Part shown: positions 1 to 12,021 of the stretch, piece after piece
Position numbering within the stretch: the first letter of the stretch is position 1
Layout: each line of letters starts with the position of its first letter
Assembly: GCA_028023455.1 (NCBI GenBank)
Contig: JAQFVV010000502.1
Span: forward strand, 126,001-190,000
Length of the DNA: 64,000 bases
From: Epiperipatus broadwayi
Taxonomy: Eukaryota; Onychophora; Udeonychophora; Euonychophora; Peripatidae
Direction of reading: 5' to 3'
Notes under the pieces: generated by a model
Seen by the model: only the letters and a program-made list of their open reading frames with translations
Database searches by the model: none
Told to the model about the DNA's origin: nothing
Program-made: the position numbers and the translations under genes

Positions 1-425
1 ATATATATACCTGTACAAACAATGTAATATATAAGGTATTTTGAGCTCAGACTTTTATATGACCCTCAACTCTCCACACTATCTCATACACTGATACACT
101 TGACCACATATATGTCTAAAAGATAAATAATCACCAATATATGTATTTCATGCTAAACCAGTGCTCATCAGTTGGTCCAGATTATCATTTCTACACATAT
201 ATAAAATAAGTGCTCAGATTTCTATTAAGATAGCCAATCTTCATACTTTAATGAACAGGGTTCAATCCACTCCATTCTCCAATTCTTCAACCATCCATCC
301 TACTGAAAATCTGATAATGAAATGCTCAAAGCCCACACTGCTGCCAATATTCTCATCACATCTAGGTTGACTGTAAGTCATTCTGACTCGTCATGTACAG
401 TACATAATCCATTTAAGAACATTTT
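1..425 (-). repeat. SINE-like repeat with hammerhead-like core, long form
   Basis: This is a dispersed repeat, best read on the minus strand. Relatives lie at 10913-11300, 25978-26203 and 20805-21175. The last of these also shares the part at 190-425, so the long form is about 420 bp. From high to low coordinate it holds an unassigned segment, a hammerhead-like core (146-171), an A-box-like stretch (ATCAGTG), and, in better preserved copies, a B-box-like GTTCAAATCC about 50 nt later. In this copy stem II is damaged (GCACT against AGCAT). The repeat runs off the window start, so its true end is unknown. Confidence 0.6.
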
Positions 426-1016
426 AGAGCATCATTAAATACTATAGACATAGTTTTTTTTGTTGCCAGGCAAATTTTTAAAAAAGTATTAGAAACATAA
501 AAAGTTATATATTGAAATGACTAATGTTATATTCATTTCAGTGTCAGCTACATGGTCTTCCACATGATTGAGAGATGCTTTTAGGAATTATGAGGATTCT
601 AATAGATTTAACATGCAAAACTTTTTAAAAAAATTGTTTATTATATAATGTATTATGATATAGAAAAAATTGTTTAAAATAAAATATTAAATGTATGTTA
701 AAATAAATTATTAATTGTCATATTAAATAATGTACAAATTGTAAATGAATTTAAGAAAAACTAGTAAAATACATTGAAACTGTCTTATCAGAGAATATGT
801 TGCAAAACAACTGAATTAAAAATTAGATTAAAAAAAGATTAAGCCTGTTTAGATAAGAGATTTGAAAACAAAAAAAATTTCAGGCAATTAAAATGTTTTT
901 CTAATTAATCAATGTGTTTTTGAAAATTGTAATTAAAATAAAAAGATATTAAAAACTTAACAAGATTAAACATCACATAATCACTATCTCATACTAGCAC
1001 ATAATTGTTATTAAGT
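426..1016. other. AT-rich stretch without recognisable gene
   Basis: Homopolymer-rich A/T sequence with no sustained open frame, no splice-flanked coding segment and no repeat that I can match elsewhere in the window, apart from the outer arm of the following foldback near 973-1000. Confidence 0.5.
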
Positions 1017-1017
1017 A

Positions 1018-1461
1018 AGGCAAAATTCTCCATACAGTAGTGCCACCCTGTGCCAACCAGAGTAATCAATACCAATCCTGTCTAATAGGATAGTGGTGGC
1101 TATGGTTGTTAAAAAGCCAAAGACACCAAAATGTATGGGTAGTGAACTGAGTTCAGATCCATATGAATATATAAGCTATTGAGTTTAGATTGAAAATATT
1201 ATTGTGTTTTCAATTTCATTCTCATAGCTTTGTAGTTAAGTGGAGATAAAAGGTGGCTACTGGAGGGTTCCATTAGATCCTAAGATCTAGGTGCAGTGCT
1301 CTCAGATCCAAGGCTCCTCACTGACAAAGACCACAAGCCAGAAACTAGTCTGGGGATATTGGATAAATAGGCACTAGATAGGGATTTTATGCACAAGCCT
1401 TCTGGCATCCATTGATTACTGTGGTTGGACAAGGGTGGCACTACTGTATGGAGAGTTTTCC
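1018..1461. mobile_element. Foldback element, family A (terminal inverted repeats)
   Basis: The ends are inverted copies of each other over about 50 bp. The left end reads GCAAAATTCTCCATACAGTA and the right end is its complement, ending in GGAGAGTTTT. Both arms also carry the AGTAATCAAT block. The interior is non-coding. Other members lie at 9553-10113, 15233-15442, 27478-27830 and 44028-44289. No transposase is visible, so a non-autonomous DNA element or foldback is the likeliest class (inference). A short minus-strand reading frame across it is incidental. Confidence 0.65.
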
Positions 1462-1954
1462 CTTGTTTAAGATTAAACATGTTAAAAAACTGGATCAGAG
1501 TATTCAAAAACAAAAAGTAAAATTTATATAAAAGCAATTTTTGTTTTAGCAATTAGTCTGAATTCTCATTTTATTCAAGAACCTTCATTATGCTAAGTAA
1601 GTAGTATAAATAAAATAAAACCTTTAATGAATAAGTCGTTAATTGAAAAAAAAAGTAATGGGTTGATTTAATTAATGTGGAATTTCTAAAGGAGATCATT
1701 TTTAAAAAGGTATTTAAAAAATAAATGTGATAGAAATTTAAGATTGTTTGTGAGGAGAGATTTAAGATAACAGTAATTTGTATTTGTTATATATATTGGA
1801 TTACTGTGGAATATTTGTATTTATATTTATTATTTTATTTACATATTTTTTAGTTGTTTCTTGAGAAAGACTATAAAAGAATATAGTCAAAACATTGGAG
1901 TATTATTGTAATTTATAACCATTTATATAGTAAATCAAGATTTATAAAGAAGTT

Positions 1955-1981
1955 CTGAAGAATATTGCTGGGGCAATAAAA
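1955..1981 (+). ncRNA. Hammerhead-like core variant (CTGAAGA form), decayed
   Basis: CTGAAGA is followed by a stem ATTGC/GCAAT around a TGGG loop, then AAAA in place of GAAA. A better preserved copy of the same local sequence lies at 16205-16232, with stem GATTGC/GCAATC and an intact GAAA. The surrounding 50 bp (from TATAAAGAAGTTCTGAAG) also match between the copies. Motifs of this shape are known from Penelope-type elements. Position 4 of the hammerhead core is A rather than T, so activity is doubtful. Confidence 0.35.
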
Positions 1982-2159
1982 ACTGTCATGTTAGATTGTA
2001 AAAAAAAGTATTGTAAAAGTAATAAGAATATAGATGAGGTTAATATTATAGATTTATAAGGAAGGTGCATGTGACTTATTTTATATATCAAAGGAAAAAC
2101 TGCAAATGCAAATCTTCTTTGAATATCTTGAATCTGATATTAGGGCCACCTTTAAATGA

Positions 2160-2402
2160 TTGATTAATTCTTATTATCATAAAAAAATCAACTATGGCTA
2201 TGGAACTTGGGTTTCTCTTCCCCACATCATCCCTACACACTTTCTCATTTCATCCATCCATTTCACATGTAGTCTTTTTGTGGGTCTTTTAAATCTCTTG
2301 GAATCCACATTAAGATTTCAGTTGTTCATCTATTATCATCTCTTCTAGCAATATATCTAGACCAACTCCACTTCAGTCTTATAATTCTTTCAATGATGTT
2401 AT
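2160..2402 (-). mobile_element. Old RTE LINE fragment, 3' end
   Basis: Plus-strand sequence at 2205-2402 closely parallels the 3' coding end of the intact RTE at about 49035-49230, including the blocks ATTATCATCTCTTCTAGCAA and CTCTTGGAATCCA. On the minus strand it corresponds to the C-terminal region of the RTE polyprotein. It is interrupted and 5'-truncated, as dead LINE copies usually are. The short plus-strand frame over it is a shadow. Confidence 0.75.
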
Positions 2403-2427
2403 ATATTTCATACCCAATCCAATTTAT

Positions 2428-2490
2428 GCACATGCGCTTTGAAGATTAAATTATAAATGAATACTCTCAATTCCAAACATGAAACAGTAA
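2428..2490 (+). repeat. Single arm of foldback family B
   Basis: GCACATGCGCTTTGAAGATT followed by an ATAAATGAATACT block matches one outer arm of the family B foldback (full copy 11431-11812, partial copy 5126-5314). The mate arm is absent, so this is a solo or decayed copy. Confidence 0.55.
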
Positions 2491-3126
2491 GATTCATATT
2501 CGAATCTTAAGTTTCACCTTTTTCTGTCGTCTCTCACTGACCGGTCTATCCTGCCCAAATTTAAACTTTTTGGTATCGAATTGTGTGTGTAGCAATATTA
2601 AAAATGTATAAATATATGTAGAATTCAGCATAAACACGCACACATTTCGATCTCAAATTAAAGGCAATAAATAGGGATAAAATAATATAATTTAGATTTC
2701 TTTTAGTTATATAATTTTGTATAATTTTAATCATTTATTTTGGATTATAAAGTTCATATTTATTGCTTTGTTTAAATTTCGTTTAATAATAATTCTAAAA
2801 AAATCTGATGTAATATTTAATTAAAAGTTAAAATAATCTTATGTTCCCTTTTTGTCTTTGAAATTTAAAAGCATCAGTCAGTGATAGATAATAGATTAAT
2901 TAAAGAAAAATTCCCCAAAATGTAATTAGTAAAGATAAAATGTAAACAATAGAACGGCAGCTTTCTTTAATTAAAACCAACAAAATGCATTGATTATCCT
3001 CAGGGCAGATTAAGTAGACCCTAAAAATACCTTAACAAAAATGTGAAAGATCAATATAAGAAAAGAGGCCATCTTAGACTTGCTGGAGACATTCACTTCA
3101 ACTTTAGCTTTGCTCTCGATCACTGA

Positions 3127-3276
3127 GAGTCTCCAAAATATAAAAATAATTTGTTCCTGCCAAGGTATGACCGAGTAAAGCACCTAGATTATTCTCCATC
3201 GGGAGATGGCCTATTGGATGCCGAACTTTCCATTGCCCATCATAAATTCACCATGAAGATCTGCTGCCTGAAATAA
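3127..3276 (+). pseudogene. Unrecognised coding-like segment
   Basis: Fifty codons are open between two stops, with a much more even base composition than the flanks. The translation includes FLPRYDRVKHLDYSPSGDG followed by LLDAELSIAHHKF. I do not recognise it. There is no convincing start codon or splice acceptor next to the segment, so it may be an exon remnant or a piece of a decayed element. Confidence 0.25.
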
Positions 3277-4490
3277 ATTAGAAAGCTGCTGCTGCTGTGA
3301 AAGTAAATGAAATATCTAAATACAAGAAAGAATTGCCACTCGTGAACTTTTTGCTGCTAAACTAATGGAATCAGAAAACTTCTTATAAAACAGGTACCTG
3401 TCTGTGTTCAAACTCTAGAGTACTCTAATAATATGCTATAGCATTTCTTCATATTACTTATCTAAATTATAAAATGTAAAAACTATCATTTGTATAACTA
3501 AAATTGAATAATTAATTTAATGTGTAAATTTCTCTAATAATCTAGCTTACTTCACTCTATCTTTCTTGGGTGTGTATTTCTCAAATCTACATTTTATCTA
3601 TCGTTATTATTTAATTATTGCATGCGCAAAATTGTCTCAATTTTCAAAGTTTAAGTTTATGATCGCTTGGAACAATGAATGCATATCAAATTTTCATTAA
3701 TATTTGCTTTCATAACTAACTTAACTTTCATATAAATCGACACGCATTCAATGCATCATTTATTGTAATGCAGGGGTCTACTACTTTGCAAATGGCTGAC
3801 GTATTAGTTATAATAATTCCCAATTTATATATGTTTTGTATTTATTAAATCATCATGAATAATTCCAGAAAATTACATTTCTTTGAGAGTCACCAACGTT
3901 CTTTAGTAAATGTTGATAATGTAGGGCTGAATTAGAAAACTATTTAAATCTTATCATAATCATTTATACTTATACATGTGTTACATTTTAAAGATGTGAT
4001 TATCTATTCCACCATAAATATTCCAGATTCTTCAGGGTTGAAATTAACCCGTCATCCTACACAAGCGAACATAATAAATGCTCCTGTAGGATTTGACTCG
4101 TCATGCAGCCAGCCAGCAAATTGCGACATGGACCGCTTGTCCCTGGTTATGCTTATGTGACACCTTACTTCATTGGGCCGAGGCAGAGACCAGCCCGACA
4201 GTCTTATAAACTCATTCGCGGCATTGCAGTTTCAATATATCGCCATTCCATATCGCCTTTCTAAAGCGTACCATATGTTCCTTTACTTAATTTTATTATT
4301 CTATATATCACTCCACCTCTGCATTATCTTCGTAATTCACTCTCACATAAATGTTTGCCCTTAGTCATAAAATAAATATTTTAATTAAATAAATATATGT
4401 TCACCGCTACTCTTAAATCTTACTTTAGACTCTTGCATTGCAAAGGTATAAATTCCCCAAGGCATGCATTAGAAATACTTACTCGAGAAT
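3277..4490. other. Anonymous sequence with a GC-richer block
   Basis: Mostly AT-rich. The part at about 4020-4270 is clearly richer in G+C, with several CpG. It includes a hairpin with arms ATCCTACA/TGTAGGAT (4053-4103) followed by TTTGACTCGTCATG. A similar GACTCGTCATG occurs at 384-394 at the end of the first repeat, which suggests an old dispersed element. No supported gene. Confidence 0.35.
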
Positions 4491-4509
4491 TTTAGGTAGC
4501 TAGATTATG

Positions 4510-4730
4510 CCTTCAAATAAATGAATTCCTTTTGTAAACATTACAGTATCGGAAATACCATTACTGAGGTCCTCAAGATAAAATAAGGTCAGAACAAATA
4601 AATGTATTCCTTTTGCAAACATTACAGTATCGGAAATACCACTACTGAAGTCCTCAATATAAAATAATGTATAAATAAATGTATTCTTTAAAATATAATA
4701 GTATTGCAAATCCCGCTAATGAAGCTTTGA
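4510..4730. repeat. Tandem repeat, about 80 bp x 3
   Basis: Three direct copies. The first two are nearly identical (TTTTGTAAACATTACAGTAT against TTTTGCAAACATTACAGTAT, 81 bp apart). The third starts about 77 bp later and is diverged. The minus-strand reading frame across them simply repeats with the array. Confidence 0.75.
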
Positions 4731-4869
4731 ATCCATAAATATTATTAGTAAATGATTTTATTATTAAAATGTGTGAATAAATAATTTTAAACTATACGTC
4801 TGCAGTTACGTTTCATTTATTCAATACCCATTCTATATAATATTTCCTCGATTATGTAAATATGAATGT

Positions 4870-5120
4870 TTAATTAATATTAGTTTGATTATTGGCTAAC
4901 TCGAGAATAAAATCATGAATCTCTTGCATATCCCTGACCACCGTGCCTAAGGAAATATTTACTAATGTCGCATCAGATGCGTTGTTTCGTAGATTGTATT
5001 GTGGAACCGATAAACTATGTTCGAACTCAGTAATACAGGTGGCTTTGCTACCTCGATGGTGCTGCTGTTCTGTGTAGTGGTCGAATTCTGCACTATGTTT
5101 ACGAGTCACACGTTTTCTGA
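4870..5120 (-). CDS. Candidate terminal coding exon, hydrophilic tail
   Basis: On the minus strand an acceptor (TTTGTAACAG) at 5121-5130 is followed by 83 open codons ending in a stop at 4870. Codon use is more balanced than the AT-rich surroundings. The peptide begins with a basic cluster (RKRVTRKH) and is otherwise polar, ending with VVRDMQEIHDFILELANNQT and a short tail. A basic start and no hydrophobic segment would fit the cytoplasmic tail of a membrane protein. It lies downstream of the immunoglobulin-domain exon on the same strand and could be its last exon; this is inference, since no linking exon was found. The start phase would be 1. The pyrimidine tract of the acceptor falls inside the adjoining foldback repeat. 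Confidence 0.4.
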
Positions 5121-5125
5121 CTGTT

Positions 5126-5314
5126 ACAAACACAAGATAAAGTCTTTTTGAAAAGATAGAATGAATCCTTCTATCTTTTAAGATTTGCCCATATATAAAT
5201 GTTTGGGTAAGAAAAGATAGATGGATTCATTCTATCTTTTCAAAAAGACTTTATCTTGTGTTTGGAATTGAGAGTATTCATTAATAATTTAAATCTTCAA
5301 AGCGCATGTGCATT
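5126..5314. mobile_element. Foldback element, family B, partial
   Basis: CAAACACAAGATAAAGTCTT at 5129-5148 is mirrored by AAGACTTTATCTTGTGTTTG at about 5246-5265, with inner arms GATAGAATG and CATTCTATC. The right outer arm (to GCGCATGTGC, 5302-5311) is present, but the left outer arm is replaced by the candidate exon. It is the same family as 11431-11812. Confidence 0.7.
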
Positions 5315-6358
5315 AGTTTAAATGTGAAAGTAGATTCAGTATCATTATATCCTATTAGTAAAAAAAACATATGGATAATCTTTCCATTATATTTTTTATA
5401 ATATTATGAGATTCAGAATTTTTAAATATTCTTTATCTCATGTCAATACAGAGTGATATCACATTTCAATACAATCTAGTAAATAAAATAACAGCTCTAT
5501 ATTTAACAACAGTGGCTGTATTTACATCACTGTTTAGTATAGTAGTTATATTACATTACTGATTTTTTTTTTAATTTATTATATGCAACAGCAACACATT
5601 GACAACCCTGTTAAATCTTAATCTTGAAGTATATATTTCTATTTTAAAAGATTCCAAGTATTTAAAATTGACTCAAACTCCAAAATGATAATCATGGAAG
5701 TTGAAAGTTGTTGATTTTTTTCCCTTGTCATAGTTTAATATAAAACTTGAGTTTTTTTAAACATAAGATTATAAATCAAAATTTTTATATATTATATTCA
5801 AAGCATTAAGAGCATGCTGAAGATTATTTGAATTGGGATCGTTAAGATAATCCTCAGCTTATTGCAAGTCAAGAATTTTTAGTTGTAATTGATTTAAATT
5901 AAGACTCCCACTATCGCATGTGCTTTGCATCATGGAGTTTGCTCTATGAAGCTACCAATAAAATAGTTCCAATGATCACTTAATAGGAAACAAAATTGAA
6001 GATTGTACAAATTTTTGTTTAACATCACATTTTATTTAAGATATATCAGATTAATCACCAACAATAATAATTCTTTCAATTCATCATGAATATCCTTTCA
6101 TTACATCATTGTATAGTATGGAAAAGTTCTGATGAGACTAGTTTTAAGCATTACCACAGATCTGTCAATTAAATATTTGAAATGAAATCAATAAAAGCAA
6201 TATATAAAACATATATGCCAGAGTAAACTAGCGATTCGTTTTAATTAAGGAGTACGAATCATTGTGTTTTAATATTTCATAATTTGGCGTTACGGAAAGT
6301 GTTACTCTTCAACCTTTGAAAGTATAACTTCACCGTGTGAAGTACCGCTAAATATCTG
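5315..6358. other. AT-rich sequence, nothing recognised
   Basis: No sustained frame and no matched repeat. An intron is the likely state if the flanking minus-strand candidate exons belong to one gene. Confidence 0.4.
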
Positions 6359-6424
6359 TTATTCCATTCTGCTTTCTTCGGCTTTAATTTCTTGCATTTC
6401 CCTCACCAGATAAGCATGTTCTGA
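6359..6424 (-). CDS. Weak candidate short terminal exon
   Basis: On the minus strand an acceptor (TTAATTTTAG) is followed by 21 open codons and a stop: SEHAYLVREMQEIKAEESRM then E. The block LVREMQEI resembles VVRDMQEI in the candidate exon 4870-5120, and both exons begin with TCAGAA. They could be alternative last exons of one gene or the result of a local duplication. The segment is short and its phase is uncertain. Confidence 0.25.
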   Translation of the reverse strand, partial: SEHAYLVREMQEIKAEESRME

Positions 6425-7109
6425 CTAAAATTAATTATCCAAATAGCTTTTATAATTTCATAGCCATTATTTAAAATAAAATAAATTTTTTTTTTTTTTT
6501 TCAAAAATCCTCCTTGCAATTTCATCTTTTTTCTAATCTTTTAATTATATATATATTTGCCTTTTTAACAAATAAAATTTCTCTTTTATAAATGATAAAT
6601 AAAAAAAATTGAATTTATTTTTATAGATAGGTCGAATTTAACATCAAATATTAACTTAATAACTTTCTATTTAAATATTAGCTTTTTTAATTCGATTCGT
6701 TTTTTCTTTTAAAGTACACAATCTCTGGTCTATTATATAGTTTTAGAGAATGAAAGTTACAAAAACCAATCTAGTGTGAAATAAAAAATAAATTAATGCC
6801 CATCATCATATATATATTTCTTCTTGCTCAGAGATTTGACTGACAGTTACTGATATATTCCAAAATTATACAAAGTGATAATAACCAATCTGTAAATGAA
6901 AAGTAATGAAGGAAGGAAGACATTAATGCCAACCAGCCTGAAATGATGTTTATAAAAAAAATAGAGTTTATCATAAATGGCCAGCCGAAAATTTTTAGTG
7001 GAGGAAGGGGACCTGAAGAATAATGAACTAAGTGAATATTTTAAATGAATTGCCCTAAGATTATATGTAAAAAAATATAAAAGGGTAAGAATTTCTAACT
7101 TTCCACAGA

Positions 7110-7310
7110 CATAACTGTCATATCTGACCCTGCCTTCAGATGTGGACCATTCCAGATTCATTGCCTGCTTGGCTAGCACCCAATTGCTATCCAACGGGAT
7201 TAAAACCTTCACTGGATTTCGCGCACCGAATCTGCGTGTTTCCGGTAAGGTAGGGGATCTGCCTTTAAATAGTCAGCCTTTTGGAGGCAAGGCAGAGAGC
7301 AATTAAGCCC
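7110..7310. other. GC-richer unassigned block with splice-like edges
   Basis: The base composition changes sharply here. On the plus strand the block is bounded by a good acceptor (CTAACTTTCCACAG, ending at 7109) and a donor-like GTAAGG near 7242, but all three plus frames contain stops. On the minus strand a frame is open through VKVLIPLDSNWVLAKQAMNL. I cannot decide between a non-coding exon, a remnant of a coding element and chance. Confidence 0.25.
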
Positions 7311-8050
7311 TTATATAAAAAAGCATATTGTTAAGATTGTTTTAATATATATCTTATATGATATAATCATAAGACCTTAAATTATAAAATTATACGGGCA
7401 ATAATTTGTTTAATTATGACAATTATTATACTGTATTATTATTTTTACTTTTTTTAAAAAAAAATTGTATATTTATATCTTGTGAGTAAATTGTAATATT
7501 GTACACATATATTTTCTTAAAGAAATTATATTTTATTATTTGAAATGCCTGTAGTTGACACATCGAACAGGCATGGGGGGCAGTGATATCTCGAATTTAG
7601 TTTAAATTATTTAGAGATGAAATACAACGTAAACCATAATATCGAATGCCTGATTGATGGTATTATATTTGTTCATTTTGAAACTGTAAAGTGAAGTACG
7701 TAATGTGGAGAATATCAATCTATTTATATTTTTGTTACAGCTTAAAATAAACTATTCTTAAGTTTTAAATATAGTTTCTAATTTCTTTTTCCATTTTTGC
7801 AATACACTGATTTAACTTAGGTAACTAAGATATGCAATATTGGGTTTGCATCTAGTATGCTACTTCTTGGTGCTGGGTGGATTTTCTGACACTTAAAGAA
7901 TAAGGATTTGAACCTAGGTTTCTGGACATTTCTCAGAAAATTAATGAGATGATGTCTGAAGGGTTCCCGATTATTTGTAACAGCCCAAAACAAATGAAAA
8001 ATACTCATAGTGCTGAAGTCATTAAAATAATCCTAAATAATATATATATA
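7311..8050. other. AT-rich sequence with a tRNA-promoter-like fragment
   Basis: Mostly anonymous. On the minus strand, about 7835-8000 is less AT-rich and contains GGTTCAAATCC (about 7911-7921), a perfect B-box match that could mark an old SINE. No clear A box or tail was seen. Confidence 0.3.
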
Positions 8051-8052
8051 GG

Positions 8053-9270
<1,218 letters not shown>

Positions 9271-9519
9271 ATTTATATATCATAGATCTAAGTACCCACA
9301 TGAACACTGAAAAGCAGAAAATATTACTGATTTTAAGCAGAATGTATCAACAATATATTGATTAACTGATAAAGTCTTTACCATGTTCATCACCAATTTT
9401 TCACTTGAAGTTTGCTATCAATCTGATTATAGTATATGAGTCTGATACTCTGCCATTATTATATTAAGTATAAAAGATACTATAACTTAAAAACTAAAAT
9501 TATGCATTTATTTATATCA

Positions 9520-10113
9520 CATGATCACCATTTCCTATGCTTACACAAGCTATTAATGCAGTAGCAAATTCTATATCCAATAGTTCCACCATGTGCCAAC
9601 CTTAATAATCAAATGGATGAAAAAAGGTTTCTGCATAAAATCCCTATCTAGTATCTCCCCAGATGAATTTCTAGCTTGTGGCTTTCATCGGTGAGAAACC
9701 TTGGTTCAGAGAGCACTACACTTAGAAATTAGAATATAAAGCAACCTCCAGCATTCACCTTTTACCTCATTGGTGAACCATAAAGCTATAAGAATCTGAG
9801 AGTATTGCACTTAAAACTTAGTATACAATACTCCAGCATCTACATTTTACCTATTTAGATAACTACGAAGTTATAAGACATTCATAGCTTTATAGTTAAC
9901 TAAATATATAAAAGATGGAGGCTGGATGGTTGCATTAGATCCTAAGGTCTAGGTGCACTGCTATCAGATCCAAGATTCCTCACTGATAAAAGCCACAAGC
10001 TAGGATCTAGTCTGGAGATATTGTATGAGTATGCACTAGGTACAGATTTTATGCACAAGCCTTCTTACATCCCTTGATTATTAAGGCTTGCACTAGGTGG
10101 CACTACTATATGG
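9520..10113. mobile_element. Foldback family A, long degraded copy with outer arm
   Basis: The left part carries CACATGATCACCATTTCC, TGCTTACACAA and the TAAAATCCCTATCTAGT block. The right part carries the complementary ATGCACAAGCCTTCT and ends GGTGGCACTACTATATGGAG. The interior differs in length from the other copies. Confidence 0.55.
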
Positions 10114-10615
10114 AGAGTTTACTACTATATTTATTTATATTCAGGAAAACAAAAACTTATATTATAAATACATCCAGTATTATATAATCATCGAAAAATA
10201 TAGATATTGATTTGATCCATATAATGTTGAAGAAAGAAATGATAGAAAGAGGAAAATTTAAAAAATCTTGTATTTGCACAAAATAATGCATAACTAATAG
10301 TTGTCTTTAAACAAATAACAATGGGCATTTTTAATGTTATTCAATATCGATTGTTATAATTTTGATAACCAGGAGTAGAATACTAATGCATAGAATGTAT
10401 TTCAGGTTAAACACAAACTTTGTTAGTGACTTTTATATTTAAGCGTGCAAAAGCCTTGAAAATTGAATGATAATAAAATAACTATCATCAATTATACGAC
10501 TTGAGGAAATTATTTATATGCAAATACCTTTGGATGTTTGCCACACCTAAAGATATTGGTCAATAAATTTAAAACAGATATACACACTAAAGTAAAAGGC
10601 ATATTTCAAACTTAC

Positions 10616-10847
10616 CTATAAATTGAATAAGCTGTATGCTCTTTTGTGTAATTATTAGGATAAAATTCGCTGTTTACAATTTGAATAGGATTACTAACTT
10701 CTTTGGTCCATTCAATACTGTTTATGTGTCCAGTAGACAGCACTGTGTCACATGGTAATTGCACTGCTGCTCCTTCTACAATGTAGGTGGTTGTGTTTTT
10801 TGTTGAGTATTTAAATATTTTTTTGCTGAGTAAGTTTGCTGTTTCTC
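10616..10847 (-). CDS. Immunoglobulin-domain exon, internal
   Basis: A 232-bp minus-strand exon lies between a strong acceptor (TTATTTTTTTACTAG) and a perfect donor (AG then GTAAGT, 10610-10615). It starts with two bases completing a codon and ends with two. The translation shows an Ig front half: IVEGAAVQLPC (B-strand Cys) and, 13 residues on, IEWTKE (C-strand Trp), followed by a proline-rich turn and two N-glycosylation sequons (NTT, NYT). The second Cys must lie in a following exon that I did not find. The exon joins in phase to the signal-peptide exon at 22307-22376. Ig exons of this style occur in cell-surface adhesion and guidance proteins; the exact family is not decided. Confidence 0.75.
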
Positions 10848-11013
10848 CTAGTAAAAAAATAAAATTGAAATTATACATTTGTAATACTAAAATAATTAAC
10901 ATCAGGAAATATAGGGGATTTGAACTCAGACTTTCAAGCACCCTTCAATTATCCATACTATCTCATACCACCGCTAGCATGACCACATACATGCATAATC
11001 ACCAATATGAGGG

Positions 11014-11039
11014 TTTCATGCTAAATCAGCACTCATCAG
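11014..11039 (-). ncRNA. Hammerhead-like ribozyme core
   Basis: On the minus strand: CTGATGA, stem GTGCT, loop GATTT, stem AGCAT, then GAAA. All invariant core positions seen in hammerheads are present, and stem II pairs over five positions (one G-T). The following CCC differs from other copies, so stem III is probably disturbed. Confidence 0.55.
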
Positions 11040-11148
11040 TTAATCCAGATTATCAACTCCCATGCATATATATAATCATTGCTCACATATATATAATCAG
11101 AGCATTGATTATATATATGTGTGGGGGGGAGATTATAATCTGACCCAA

Positions 11149-11174
11149 CTGATGAGTGCTGGTTTAGCATGAAA
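11149..11174 (+). ncRNA. Hammerhead-like ribozyme core
   Basis: CTGATGA, stem GTGCT, loop GGTTT, stem AGCAT and GAAA. GACCCAA precedes the core, and TGTGGTC lies about 45 nt after it. These can pair as stem I, the layout of a type I hammerhead. The cleavage triplet cannot be placed with certainty by eye. Confidence 0.6.
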
Positions 11175-11430
11175 TACGGAAATTGGTGATTATTTATCTT
11201 TTCTACATGTATGTGGTCATGTGTGTCAGTGGTATGAGATTGTATGGATAATTGAAGGGTGCTTGAAAGTCTGAGTTCAAATCCCCTATATTTACAATTA
11301 GGCTCCAGGTATGTGAAGAGTGCCTGTATTTCAAATACTTAACATCAGGAATTGTATTAATCCTAGTTCAAGAATGCCTATAGCATAATAAATTATCAAG
11401 TTTAAATGTGTCTTTTACTAAAAATAATCT

Positions 11431-11812
11431 ATAATAGTTAAACAGCATTAAGCTGTTGCACATGCGCTTTGCAGATTTTAACTATAAATGACTGAATACT
11501 AACACTTCAAACACATGATAAAGTCTTTGGGAAAAGATAGAATGGCCATCTATCTTTTCGAACCCAAATGCTTTTGTATGGGCAAATATTAAGTGTCTGA
11601 AAGTGAAAGTGTGAAGATATTAAATAATCACTTTAAATTACTTTTACATGCTTGAATGAATGATGCTGGTAAAAATTTGGGTTCGAAAGATAGATGGCCA
11701 TTCTATCTTTTCCCAAAGACTTTATCATGTGTTTGAAGTGTTAGTATTCAGTCATTTATGGTTAAAATCTGCAAAGCGCATGTGCAACAGCTTAATGCTG
11801 TTTAACTATTAT
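11431..11812. mobile_element. Foldback family B, full copy
   Basis: Arms of about 140 bp match almost perfectly. The left arm runs from ATAATAGTTAAACAGCATTA through TGCACATGCGCTTTGCAGAT to GATAGAATGGCCATCTATCT. The right arm, from about 11683, is its complement. The spacer is about 110 bp and AT-rich. No reading frame. The family recurs at 5126-5314 and 2428-2490. Confidence 0.8.
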
Positions 11813-12021
11813 AGTTTATAAACATTGCACTATATAAAATAATTGATTTAAAAATAATCTATGTAAATATATGACAGCTAAAGGCATATTGAACTATATG
11901 CTAGATAAAATCAAAAATGGAAATTAATGAAATCTGTTATATTGTTTCTTTCATATAAATTATAATAAATAATAAAAACTATGTACAACAGCTATATAAT
12001 TATATGTATATATAAAAAAGC

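Larger units (their letters stand above)
10913..11300. mobile_element. Inverted pair of SINE-like hammerhead repeats
   Basis: Two copies of the repeat face each other. The minus-strand copy occupies about 10913-11075 and the plus-strand copy about 11128-11300, with a short TA-rich spacer between them. Each has a hammerhead-like core (11014-11039 minus; 11149-11174 plus), then GTCAGTGGTATGAGAT (A-box-like) in the plus copy, and GAGTTCAAATCCCC (B-box-like). The pair would fold into a hairpin of about 160 bp. Known comparisons are hammerhead-carrying SINEs such as schistosome Sm-alpha. Confidence 0.65.

Noticed and set aside
7835-8000. A tRNA gene suggested by GGTTCAAATCC
   Set aside because: No A box at the right distance and no cloverleaf could be drawn; at most an old SINE fragment.
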